From Yarrowia lipolytica (lineage: Eukaryota > Ascomycota > Dipodascomycetes > Dipodascales): a DNA stretch of 64,000 nucleotides. The notes below the pieces were generated by a model. That model was not told the origin of the DNA. It made no database searches and was given only the letters and a program-made list of their open reading frames with translations. The stretch is from positions 124,001 through 188,000 of the forward strand of contig NC_090775.1 of NCBI RefSeq assembly GCF_001761485.1, read 5' to 3'. Made by a program: the position numbers and the translations under genes. Below are positions 41,911-51,595 of this stretch, piece by piece; the stretch's first letter is position 1; every line of letters begins with the position of its first letter.

Positions 41911-43056
41911 ATGTCTTCGGTTCTACGACTTTTCAAGATCGGAGCGCCTGTTCCCAATGTGCGTGTTCACCAGCTGGACGCATCTCTCCTCGACGCCGAG
42001 CTCGTCGATCTGCTGAAAAACCAGCTGTTCAAGGGCTTCACAAACTTCCATCCCGAATTCAGAGACAAGTACGAGTCTGAGTTGGTTCTGGCGCTCAAGC
42101 TGATTCTCTTCAAGCTGACTGTATGGGATCACGCCATCACCTACGGTGGAAAGCTGCAAAACCTCAAATTCATCGACTCACGACACTCTTCAAAGTTACA
42201 GATCCAACCCAGTGTGATCCAGAAACTCGGATACGGCATTCTAGTAGTGGGAGGCGGGTATTTGTGGTCTAAAATCGAGGGCTACCTTTTGGCGCGCTCG
42301 GAGGATGACGTGGCGACAGATGGAACCTCTGTGCGTGGAGCCAGTGCGGCTCGAGGCGCTCTCAAGGTGGCCAACTTTGCATCTCTGCTCTACTCGGCAG
42401 CCACCCTCGGCAACTTTGTGGCATTTCTGTATACTGGCCGCTACGCTACCGTGATCATGAGACTGCTACGGATCAGATTGGTGCCCTCGCAGCGAACGTC
42501 ATCTCGACAGGTGTCGTACGAGTTCCAGAACAGACAGCTCGTGTGGAACGCCTTCACCGAGTTTCTCATTTTCATCCTACCGCTGCTTCAGTTGCCCAAA
42601 CTCAAGCGGCGAATCGAACGCAAGCTGCAGAGTCTCAATGTGACTCGTGTGGGTAACGTGGAGGAGGCTTCTGAGGGCGAGCTGGCCCATCTGCCTCAGA
42701 AGACCTGTGCTATTTGTTTCAGGGACGAAGAGGAGCAGGAAGGAGGCGGAGGAGCGTCGCATTACTCGACAGATGTCACAAACCCCTACCAGGCAGACTG
42801 CGGACACGTGTACTGCTACGTGTGTCTAGTGACCAAGCTGGCCCAAGGGGACGGAGATGGATGGAACTGCTACCGATGCGCCAAGCAAGTGCAGAAGATG
42901 AAGCCCTGGGTGGATGTGGACGAGGCCGCTGTGGTTGGAGCAGCAGAGATGCACGAGAAGGTTGACGTTATTGAGCATGCTGAGGACAATGAACAAGAGG
43001 AGGAGGAGTTTGATGATGATGACGAGGACAGCAACTTTCAGCTTATGAAAGATTAA
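41911..43056 (+). CDS. PEX2: Peroxin 2, RING-finger peroxisomal membrane protein
   Basis: A 381-residue integral peroxisomal membrane protein, close to the size I recall for the Y. lipolytica Pay5/Pex2 protein. With Pex10 and Pex12 it forms the RING ubiquitin ligase complex that ubiquitinates Pex5 for receptor recycling. The N-terminal part has the conserved helical region (VHQLDASLLDAELVDLLKNQ) and hydrophobic segments near 104-120, 152-176 and 212-228. The C-terminal RING has all eight ligands: C266, C269, C297, H299, C302, C305, C320 and C323, with an unusually long acidic/Gly-rich first loop (residues 270-296). A very acidic tail (DNEQEEEEFDDDDEDSN) follows. The gene is intronless, converging on CDC9 with about 445 bp between. 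Confidence 0.96.
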   Translation: MSSVLRLFKIGAPVPNVRVHQLDASLLDAELVDLLKNQLFKGFTNFHPEFRDKYESELVLALKLILFKLTVWDHAITYGGKLQNLKFIDSRHSSKLQIQPSVIQKLGYGILVVGGGYLWSKIEGYLLARSEDDVATDGTSVRGASAARGALKVANFASLLYSAATLGNFVAFLYTGRYATVIMRLLRIRLVPSQRTSSRQVSYEFQNRQLVWNAFTEFLIFILPLLQLPKLKRRIERKLQSLNVTRVGNVEEASEGELAHLPQKTCAICFRDEEEQEGGGGASHYSTDVTNPYQADCGHVYCYVCLVTKLAQGDGDGWNCYRCAKQVQKMKPWVDVDEAAVVGAAEMHEKVDVIEHAEDNEQEEEEFDDDDEDSNFQLMKD

Positions 43057-43501
43057 GTAGAGAGGGAGAAATGCATTGTATATTGTACACAAAGTGGTAA
43101 GTCCGCTGAATGGTATGTATAACACTTGTAGTCAGCCCTGCCTTGAAAGCTATCTAAGGTGAGTACTGTGTAAGTAGAAGTCCAAGTAATAATATTCTAT
43201 TTTAAGGATCTGGGGGCCAGAAGTGCTTATGAAGTTGTCGTTAATGAATGTATTATGCAGATATTTTTTTTGAGTACGTACAAGACCGTTGGAATCGTCT
43301 CGTTTCGAAACATACAATCATATACTTCCACGTCTTCTATGATTCTATGACAACTTCTGCTCAAACTCTTGGACTCGAGTCTGTACAACTGATGTTTAGT
43401 CCACAATGAGAGATGTCTAGTTCCTTATTTTGATGACATATCGTTCATTTATTCGTAAGTAATGTTGTATTAATGCTATACTAGAATGCTATCGTCCTCC
43501 G
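43057..43501. other. Shared 3' region, PEX2 and CDC9
   Basis: AT-rich region between converging genes. The element TTGTATATTGTA at 43074 onward resembles a polyadenylation efficiency signal for PEX2. No gene is seen. Confidence 0.45.
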
Positions 43502-45686
43502 CTAACCCACCAGCGCAGCCTGGTTCTGGTACATTTCGACAATCTGGTCACTGCTGGTGGCATCATGAATACCCTTGTCGTCTCTCACTCGAATGAAACG
43601 AGGGAACCGAAGTGAAATACCTCGGTCCATCTGGTCAATGCCAGCTTTGTAAACCGGAGACAGAGACAAGTCGGCCGCCAGAATCTCAATCACAGTAGAA
43701 GGATCAAACCACACGTCTGGCAAGTTAGCAGGCGTGGAGTCGTACGAAACATCACTGTGGGGGGTCTCGATCACCGTGGGTTTTAGTTTATCGTACATCT
43801 TCTGCAGCATTTCTTCCGAGAAGCCCGTGGCTGTCTTGCAGACTGTCTCGAACTCCTCCGAGTCCTGATTATACACACCCAACAAGAATGCTCCATACCA
43901 CTGAGACCGTTTGCCCTTGCCAAAGTATCCTCCGAGAATAACAAGGTCCAGAGAGTCGCCAATTCCGTCAATGTAGTCCTTCTTGACCTTGAGCCAGTTT
44001 CGCGACCGCTTGGACGGCTCATATCCAGACTCCTTACCCTCCAGAAGCTTCACCATCAGTCCCTCGCACGAGTCCTTGATGGACTGGTCCAGGAATGTCT
44101 GAATCTCCTCAACATTGGACGTGTCCATCGACTTGGCAAACAGAAACTCGCCCGGCACCTCAGTGAAGGCCTCCTTGAGTTTCTGACGTCGTTCGGCAAG
44201 AGGTAGGGTCAAAAGAGACTCGCCATTGAGGTACAGAATGTCGAATGCGAATATACACACTCTGACAGTAATTTCTTCCTCGTTCACGTTCTTCCGCTTT
44301 CGAGTTGACAGAACCTGGAACGGCAGGATTTTGTTTTGCTTTCTATCCCAGGCAACTGCCTCGCAATCGAGAATGAAGGATTTGGCCTCTCCGGCAAACT
44401 TGGGAATGATGGAAACCAAGTCAGGGTAACGGACAGTCATATCTTCCGAGTTTCGAGAATACACAAACATTTCCCCGGACTCGGTTTTATGGATCTGAGC
44501 TCGTTCTCCGTCGTATTTGTACTCGCAAGTGAATTCTGTGTCTTGGAAGCGATCCAGGACCTCTGAGATAGACTTGGTGGGTTTGGCCAACATAGGCTTG
44601 AGAGGAACACCAGTGGAAATCTTGCAAGTTTCAGAAAGGCGCATGATTCCGTTTTCCAGAATGGCGTCGATGATGAGCGCGTAGTTGGGCAGCTGGCAGA
44701 ACACATCTCGAATCATTTCTTCTCCTGCAGTGATATCATCCGGGTTCACCTTCTTGCCTTTGTTCTCAGCTTCAAAGGTGACAAAGGCTTGAGAAAGCGA
44801 CACCAGCACCGACTTCTCAGCCAGTCCAATACGCAATTTGCCCTCCAGGCTTCGAATGATAAACTTGGCCTCGTTTCCCTGACAGGCCCCCATCATTCGT
44901 TTGATCATGTTGATTTTGGCGTTCTGAGAATCTTTACCTGTTGTCTGGGCGATTTCTCGAAAGGTATCAAAAACGTTGGCAGCCTTGAGAGGTTCGGGCT
45001 TAAACATGGCTCGCTGGTTGCTCTTGGACGACTGGGCCACCTTGCCCAGATCACCGAGTTTCTGGTACTCGGTCTTGACGTAGGCAGGCGTTCGTCCGGT
45101 ACTTTCGGCAATGGATTTCATCAGAAGCGACTCTCCGAGGCCCAATTCGAGACCCTCGTAGTCGGGACCAAGTCGGTTGATGCATAGGTAGACCACAGTG
45201 GCCATCATCTGAGGATGGCTCTTGAGAACCGACAAAAACAGAGCGGCACAATGGGCCGTGATTTCCAGCCGTTTAGTAGTCGCTTCGATCTTTTCAAATG
45301 TGTCCACAATGGTTCGGTACAGCAACGGGCCATGGGTATGTCCCGATCCTTCCTCAGCTAGTTTCTTGGCTGTTTCAGCACAGACGGTTTTGGTAGACGG
45401 TAACGAACTTGTCGATGTAGAAGACTTGAGGAATTGTTTCGAGGCTGACAACTCCTTGTTTGACGACTTTGGTGATTGCTTCTTAGGCGACTTTGGCGAC
45501 TGCTTGCTGGATGTCTCGGGCTCAGGAGATTTGGTGGTCTTCGTCTCAATCTTCACTTTAGCCACCTTCTTATCCTCCACCTCCTCCGAAGCCTTTCTCT
45601 TAGTGCCGAAAAAACTGCGTTAACAATGTGATCCAACCTCGGTCCATCGCTTCGCATACTCACTTTAACGTCTGCTGCTTGGCCAT
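43502..45686 (-). CDS. CDC9: ATP-dependent DNA ligase I (Cdc9)
   Basis: Two exons, 45664-45686 (23 nt) and 43502-45614, encoding 711 residues. The nuclear replicative ligase seals Okazaki fragments and excision-repair nicks. Exon 1 supplies MAKQQTL; splicing gives MAKQQTLNFFGTKRK, resembling a PCNA-interacting (PIP) box followed by a basic KRK nuclear signal. A disordered Ser/Pro/Lys-rich tail continues to about residue 90, then the DNA-binding domain. The adenylation motif KYDGER has catalytic Lys374, and the later ligase motifs are present (GLMVKLL, SRNWLKVKKDY, and the OB-fold around LRFPRFIRVRDDK). Without exon 1 the long frame lacks an ATG at its 5' end, which supports the two-exon model. 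Length is slightly below S. cerevisiae Cdc9, which has an extra mitochondrial presequence. Confidence 0.95.
45615..45663 (-). other. Intron of CDC9 (49 nt)
   Basis: On the minus strand: donor GTGAGTATGC after TTAAA, and acceptor GTTAACGCAG. Joining the exons keeps the frame and creates an N-terminus of the expected ligase I type. At 49 nt it is among the shorter introns expected in this yeast. Confidence 0.85.
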
Positions 45687-46696
45687 GTTGAATACTACTC
45701 GACGCGTTGTCGGGGTGCGAAAAGAGAGAAACATGACGCGACGCGGTTTAATTGTATTTAGCTGCATGGCGTCTGGAGGTGTAAGTGGTAGGGTTAGGGA
45801 AGACCATCTGATAGATGGGTGGCGACGGAATCGCTTCCAAGGTAATTGGGAGAGCACGGGTGGGAAAAAAGTCACGTGAAGTGAACAACAGCTCAATGAC
45901 ATTGGTTTTTTAGTGTGTTTCCTGGTTGTTATGGCAGTTGTTTGACTTTTTAGAAAATAATGTGAAGAGCCTCTAACATTAGCTTGCTGGAAAGACAGCT
46001 AAGTAAGCTTAATCTTTTTGGAGTAATTATTAAGTAATAGTTCAAGTATTTCTAGTACGGTTTATGGCATGACTATGAATTTTCCAGGATAATATAACAG
46101 AAGTATTTTTTATCTTATAGTATTAACAGTATATGCTCTAGCGATGTGATTTCGTCACTCCTACGTTTCTGCGACACCTCGCAGAGAGTTGGCCCTAGTT
46201 GGCCAATACGGTGTTGGCAGTTTCTCAACTAAAGCTACTGAATTTGTTGGCGGAGAACCTTGGGCCAGGATGAAGATGGCCTTAGAGACACAGAGGTGGC
46301 GATGACATATAAGAATGTGTTGTAAATCATATGGATAGTTTGAGATACTCATATGATTAGTCTACGAGTACTTGTACTTGTATGGCGGGTTTCGAGCAAG
46401 TCTCCTTTGTTTCATCATCTTCTGTCTCTCTGTTGTGCAGTCTGAACTGAAGAGTTATAGCACCAAAACATCTCAATGCGAACAGGCACTTTTCTCAGGA
46501 ACCACACAGGAATCGACCGAAACAAATATTGATTTTTTCTTCATGAACAATACTTCAACAATCAGCGGTCAGTCACTTCATCAGTACAGTACAAGTACCA
46601 GTTCTTGTATGTCTACATCTACTGTACACTCTCGCAAAGCTCGCGGTTAGAATGTAGTTGGTTCTTGATGCGATAAATATTATAAATAATGCAAAT
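45687..46696. other. Intergenic 1 kb, CDC9 promoter and TSC11 3' region
   Basis: Two tandem minus-strand genes flank it. AT-rich between 45900 and 46140, no coding frame. The motif GTACTTGTACTTGTA occurs near 46369-46383. Confidence 0.45.
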
Positions 46697-49600
46697 CTAA
46701 TCCCTCTGGCTTCGTCTCTTTCTTTCTCTCTGCCGTCGGGCGTTCCTCTCCAGCATCTTCGGGGTGTTAAATAGCTCAAAGATAAATCGCCGCTGAGGAA
46801 GCCGATACCGATAAATCTCCAGCAGCTCTACCACCTCCAGAAACAGCGTAAGCGAGTCGAACCGGTCGTGGTACTTCGCGTCCAGCTTGATGAGTGTGCG
46901 CGATGCATCGTTGGCCAGAATATGATTACTCAGATTCGACAGCGCCGTCATGATTTTACGTCGGATCGGATCGGACGAAATCTTAGGCAACTCCAGAATG
47001 GGAGGCACTGTCTGTGACGTACGAACAACAGTAGATTTCTCCGTAAACAGCCCATCCCACTCATATGGCAAGGCATAGCCCCTGGGATTGCCATAAACGT
47101 CAAGCGTGCTGTTCCACCCACACTCGTCGATGATCTCAGAACCGAGGTTCGTAGTACCCATCAAACCAAGCACGTAGAAAGCGGTGCCCTTGAGAGACCA
47201 CACTGGCGAATGCTTTGCAATGTTAGCCACATCCACTGCGACTCCCGACTGATCCAGGAACGGCGCTCCAAGTTCCGTAGCCCCTACATGGCCAACAGCC
47301 CACAAGCAACCCTTAAGCTTGAGCACTGTGTCTCTGTCTTGGGCAGTAAGGCCGTGTTCACGAATGAAATCGGCAAACTCTGTAAAGTGGCCACGCTTCT
47401 GCAACAGTTGACAGCCCTCTTCTGTCATGGCCAGCTCGCCGTAGAAATGAGGAGGAGGAGATGCCAGAGCATCGTCCTTGGCGTCCTTCTCTTGTAGATC
47501 GAGAACAGTGCCAAATGAGGGGACCATGCACTGCTCAAGATAGTACTCGATTCGACCCACATAGGCCTCATTCTGACCGTGGAACCAGCTGTCCATCTCC
47601 AGAGCAACGAAATCCATCTTTTGCAGATATTGGAAACCTGAAGAGGTGCACAGAAATCGCAAGAGCAGAGGAGCTCCAACAGCACCCAGATGATCAAGAG
47701 CAGGCCGACATTTGACCACATGTGGCACATTTTCAGTCACAGAGCAATACTCTTGCAAAAGTTGAACAGCAAGCTTGCACACCTCCACATCTGGATCATA
47801 AAGCTGGCCCACAAGAAGAGATATGGCCCAGTGGGGACTAGATTGAGGCTGAGTGTAGCCTCCCACATGCAATAGAGATCCCAGACGTTTGGTGGCAAAC
47901 AGTCTGACGGGAGAAGGACCTGTAGTGAGAGCCTTAGAGAGGATGATCCGGGTATGGTTCGGAATTGTGTAATCTAGCGAACCAATGATCAGAATGAGGA
48001 GATCCTGACGTTCATGCACGTCTGTCAAGTGATACAGCATGTTGAACATTCTCCATCGCTCCATCATAGCCAGACCGTTCTTGTCTTGAGAAAGGGTCCC
48101 CAACAGCTCAAAGTAGCCGTAGGAAAGTGTGGATTCGAGTCTCTGGGCGGAGAAGAGAGGCTCCAGAGAAATAATTCCGCTCATGGGATCCAATTGAGCC
48201 AGACACTCGCCCATTTGCCGTAGTAACTTGTTTTCAGTCAAGTAGTCAACTCCCTCCTGGGTGGCTAACAACGTTTTAAGCAGAGCACAACCGGTCTCCA
48301 CGTACTTCCGGTTGTATTTGGTCCTTTTGATAGCCGAAAACCGGTACTTGAATGGTCTGTAGAACGACATAAGTCGTTTTGCAAACTTTGAAAAGTGCTT
48401 GATAGTGACTTCTTCCAGCCGCTTTGGGTTCAGCAGTGGGCCCTCAATCAACTCCAACAGTACGTTCCAGTTCCATTTGGTGTAGTTTTTTGTCTGCAGC
48501 ACTCTTGTGTCTGTGATGAGCTGCCGGAAGTGAGCATCATCAATCTGCACACCCATCTGCACCTTGACGGTAGTGGACGAGTTGAGCGCCGCGGTTTTAT
48601 GCTGGTTACGCGAAATGGCATCAATGCGATGAATGGCACAAATGGCGTTTGCAGCAGCAGCGTTGGGTCCCGAAGACGACTGGACCTGGGCTGAAATAAC
48701 CAGTGTTTCTAGTCGTTCGATCTCGCTCAAGAGCTCACGTGGGAGCACTTCTCCAGCCAGTTTGTGAAGCTCAGACACTAGAAGGAGAGCCTTTCGAGTA
48801 CTGGTTTCGTCTTCCTTGGTGGTAATAACCTGCTGGAGCTCCCTGAGAAGCCCCTCCTTGAAGAAGACGGTCAGAAGTAACGCGAGAAAGTGGTTAATGT
48901 ACCGTGGGCGCCTCCGGTTGTTAGCCTTGGGTTCGATTTTGCCATGAGAAGTGAGCTTCTTGCCTGCCACAAAGCTATGAGACCAAAAGGGGGCTTCTAA
49001 GCGAAACAAATCAAACAGAAGCGACAAAACAATGTCTCGAAGAAGAGGCAGCGGCAGGGCCAAGCACTGGATCAAAGCTCGCACCAACGAACTTCCTTCT
49101 GAAGACATGAGACCTGCCCAGGACGACAAAACCACACCAATGACCATGCACGAGTTACGCAACGTCTCTGGATTCACGTGACCCTTCTGCTGCACCTCAG
49201 TGAGCACGGACACTAGAAACTCCAGATCCTTACCTCCTTGCAAGACGTGACGCGTGGTTGGTGAGTCAAGAGTATAGAGAAGAACTCTGGTAGCTAGAGC
49301 TGCAAGCTCAAACGGGCCCTCCACACACAGCGCCAGCAATGGGCGCACTCCTCCTGCTCTATGCACCAGATGTGAATCTAGAACCAGCAGCTCAGCCAAT
49401 GTCTCTAAAGCCGCCACACGTAGCCTGTCATCAGTCTGTTCTGCAACAGCGACAATAGCTCGCACGACTCCAATGCTGATTTCTGCCACTCCCTGCGGCA
49501 CGTCTGTGAATGCACGAATAAATTTGAGTGCCTGCAGCCGCTCAAAATGACACCTGTTGTCCCGTGCCAAACTGCGAATCACAAACAGATCTGTCTGAAA

Positions 49601-50203
49601 CCCCCGGGCTGTCTTCAACGAGTAAATGTCCGTGAGAGCATGACGTGCCACTCTGTACCCTGCCGCCACCACCTCTGTGCGTTTGTGTAACAGCAGCCGC
49701 TGTATCCGGTCGCCCACATGCGACAAGACCAGATCGTACTTTTGCAGGGGGTATCTTGTGAAGACCCTCACCAGCTCGTTGCACTTGGTCACGAGGTCGT
49801 CGGCATTGACCGCCGGGTCGTCCAACGCCTGCACAATGTTGCTGATGAGCCACGACGGGCTCTCATTGTTGGTGTCGTCTGTATCCATGCCGTCTCCTCC
49901 TCCATTCATGTGGTTGTTGGTGTGAATGTGATTTTGCTGATGAATACCCCGTATCGGCACATCATGGCCGACCGGAACCTCGCGCAATTGTTCGTTCAAA
50001 AGCGCTATCCGAGCCACACTGGCATTGAGCTCACTCTCCACCCGCGACCGCATTCCCTCCCGAGTAGTGTCCGTCTTGGACTTCTCCTTCTTGTCCAGCA
50101 CCTGCAGCATGTTTTCCGCGCCATCTTTGATTTTCGCCTCGATCTCCAGCTTGTCCAGCAGCTCCATCCGCCACTGCTTGTCCGTCAGATGTGGCGGCTT
50201 CAT
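46697..50203 (-). CDS. TSC11: TORC2 subunit Tsc11/Avo3 (RICTOR family)
   Basis: A 1168-residue helical-repeat protein of the RICTOR family, the rapamycin-insensitive scaffold of TOR complex 2. TORC2 controls actin organisation, membrane tension and AGC kinases such as Ypk1. The N-terminus has a coiled-coil (about 15-85), then a long alpha-solenoid with family-like blocks such as SPSWLISNIVQALDDPAVN, LKFIRAFTDVPQGVAEISIG and YTKWNWNVLLELIEGPLLNP. The C-terminal region includes DIANIAKHSPVWSLKGTAFY-type sequence, best seen as SLKGTAFYVLGLMGTTNLGS with GCLWAVGHVGATELG before it; both are characteristic of the RICTOR C-terminal domain. It ends in a basic tail RQRERKRRSQRD. Shorter than S. cerevisiae Avo3 (about 1430 residues) but with all conserved regions. 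Intronless. Confidence 0.92.
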   Translation of the reverse strand: MKPPHLTDKQWRMELLDKLEIEAKIKDGAENMLQVLDKKEKSKTDTTREGMRSRVESELNASVARIALLNEQLREVPVGHDVPIRGIHQQNHIHTNNHMNGGGDGMDTDDTNNESPSWLISNIVQALDDPAVNADDLVTKCNELVRVFTRYPLQKYDLVLSHVGDRIQRLLLHKRTEVVAAGYRVARHALTDIYSLKTARGFQTDLFVIRSLARDNRCHFERLQALKFIRAFTDVPQGVAEISIGVVRAIVAVAEQTDDRLRVAALETLAELLVLDSHLVHRAGGVRPLLALCVEGPFELAALATRVLLYTLDSPTTRHVLQGGKDLEFLVSVLTEVQQKGHVNPETLRNSCMVIGVVLSSWAGLMSSEGSSLVRALIQCLALPLPLLRDIVLSLLFDLFRLEAPFWSHSFVAGKKLTSHGKIEPKANNRRRPRYINHFLALLLTVFFKEGLLRELQQVITTKEDETSTRKALLLVSELHKLAGEVLPRELLSEIERLETLVISAQVQSSSGPNAAAANAICAIHRIDAISRNQHKTAALNSSTTVKVQMGVQIDDAHFRQLITDTRVLQTKNYTKWNWNVLLELIEGPLLNPKRLEEVTIKHFSKFAKRLMSFYRPFKYRFSAIKRTKYNRKYVETGCALLKTLLATQEGVDYLTENKLLRQMGECLAQLDPMSGIISLEPLFSAQRLESTLSYGYFELLGTLSQDKNGLAMMERWRMFNMLYHLTDVHERQDLLILIIGSLDYTIPNHTRIILSKALTTGPSPVRLFATKRLGSLLHVGGYTQPQSSPHWAISLLVGQLYDPDVEVCKLAVQLLQEYCSVTENVPHVVKCRPALDHLGAVGAPLLLRFLCTSSGFQYLQKMDFVALEMDSWFHGQNEAYVGRIEYYLEQCMVPSFGTVLDLQEKDAKDDALASPPPHFYGELAMTEEGCQLLQKRGHFTEFADFIREHGLTAQDRDTVLKLKGCLWAVGHVGATELGAPFLDQSGVAVDVANIAKHSPVWSLKGTAFYVLGLMGTTNLGSEIIDECGWNSTLDVYGNPRGYALPYEWDGLFTEKSTVVRTSQTVPPILELPKISSDPIRRKIMTALSNLSNHILANDASRTLIKLDAKYHDRFDSLTLFLEVVELLEIYRYRLPQRRFIFELFNTPKMLERNARRQRERKRRSQRD

Positions 50204-51595
50204 GTTGGCTGTTGGTCCGTCTAGCTGTGTGCGCGATACTGGAGCTGGAGCTATGGTTTAGGTGCGTAGTGGGTATGCAGGGTCACGTGAGAGGGAAAAG
50301 GAGGAGGGGCAGATTACTGGGCATTGGCGGAGCGATGGACGCTTGCAAAAACCTGGGGCTAATCCGGGGAGACTTGTTTGTTCATATTTGGGGCCTTTAA
50401 ACAGGCACTTATCACCGCAACAACCATACAAGTGTTCTAACAGCTCTCTCCTCTTCATCATTATACATGTTTGGGGGAGGTGGGAATGATGACGCACATG
50501 ACGTCAAAATAACATTGGGAGGATTGGGGATTGGGTGGTGCAGACTGTCTGTTTTGAGAGCATTTCAGAGAGATTTGACCTACGACAAAAATCGATTGTA
50601 ACTGTAGAAAATGACGACAAAGGTTGCCAGAATGTATTTAATGGGCTAGCCAACCGTTAGTCACGTGATAATCCGTCAATTTCTGGTCTATTGATAGCAC
50701 ATTTAGCTGATCTGTGGTGCTCGCACTGTCCATCCATCCATGCCCATGTCCAAATTTAAATTCCTCAAACCAGCCCAAAAAGACGCCCCTTATTTTGCGA
50801 CGTGTAAATCCGGGGTACAAGTACTGTAATTACGTTGTAAGCGTATGGCAGAATGTGTGAAGGACATTGAATCACGTGATAAATAACCGATGGTGACGCT
50901 TGGCTGAGTGTGTGGGCTCTTTAGTGACGACAGTAGCAAATTAAAACTCAAAGTATTTAGTTGACTTTATTCAAACCGATAGTTGATACAGATCACTTTA
51001 TTAGTTAACACGATTACTGAAGACACTTGCATTATCCATGCACTCAAGTCATGGGGTGCGGGTTCAAGTTCCGTTCTGGGGCACGGCAGGATCCGATTGT
51101 GATTACACGGAGGCTCTGTGGCACAATGCAATCTGTCGTATACTGTGGCTACGTTCACGGATTTCAGAAAAAAACTTGTTAATTGTGGCTTTGGATCTCA
51201 GCCACGAATTGTCAATGTCAAGGTTGCATAGAATGAAGAAGGGAGATCGTGCCAAGTGATTGAGGGTAGTAGGGACCACAGTGGAAAAACAGAAACATTT
51301 CTAGTACTTGATTTATGAGTTTTTGATCCTTTTGGTCCCCTAGACAGCCAATTGCGTCAGTTGGTAGACTTCAGACTCCCGCTACAAGCACGGGTGTCTC
51401 ACGAAGCTACTGGACTTTAGCATGTCAATAGACAATGTGTAACTTCCGGAGATCAGCTCTACAACCAAATGATGACACCTTGAGCCTCTAACTCGTCCAC
51501 AGAACTTTTCCGATAAGACCTGGCTTCTCTAGCTATATATAATTGAAGACATGCACTTTAGTATGTATACGAGAGCCTTACTACCACGACCCACC
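50204..51595. other. Divergent region with tRNA-like fragments
   Basis: Upstream region of TSC11 (-) and the permease (+). It contains two short tRNA-like pieces, a T-arm-like segment (51058-51083) and a D-arm-like segment (51337-51398), neither forming a standard tRNA gene in place. A TATA box for the permease is at 51534-51542. Confidence 0.45.
51534..51542 (+). promoter_or_regulatory. TATA box of the permease gene
   Basis: TATATATAA lies only 9 bp before the first in-frame ATG (51551) but 54 bp before the ATG at 51596. This argues that transcription starts after 51551 and that 51596 is the true start. Confidence 0.6.

Noticed and set aside
51337-51398. Functional tRNA gene near the permease promoter
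   Set aside because: Only a D-arm-like piece and an odd hairpin are present; no acceptor pairing, T-arm or anticodon loop follows. Kept only as a finding about fragments.
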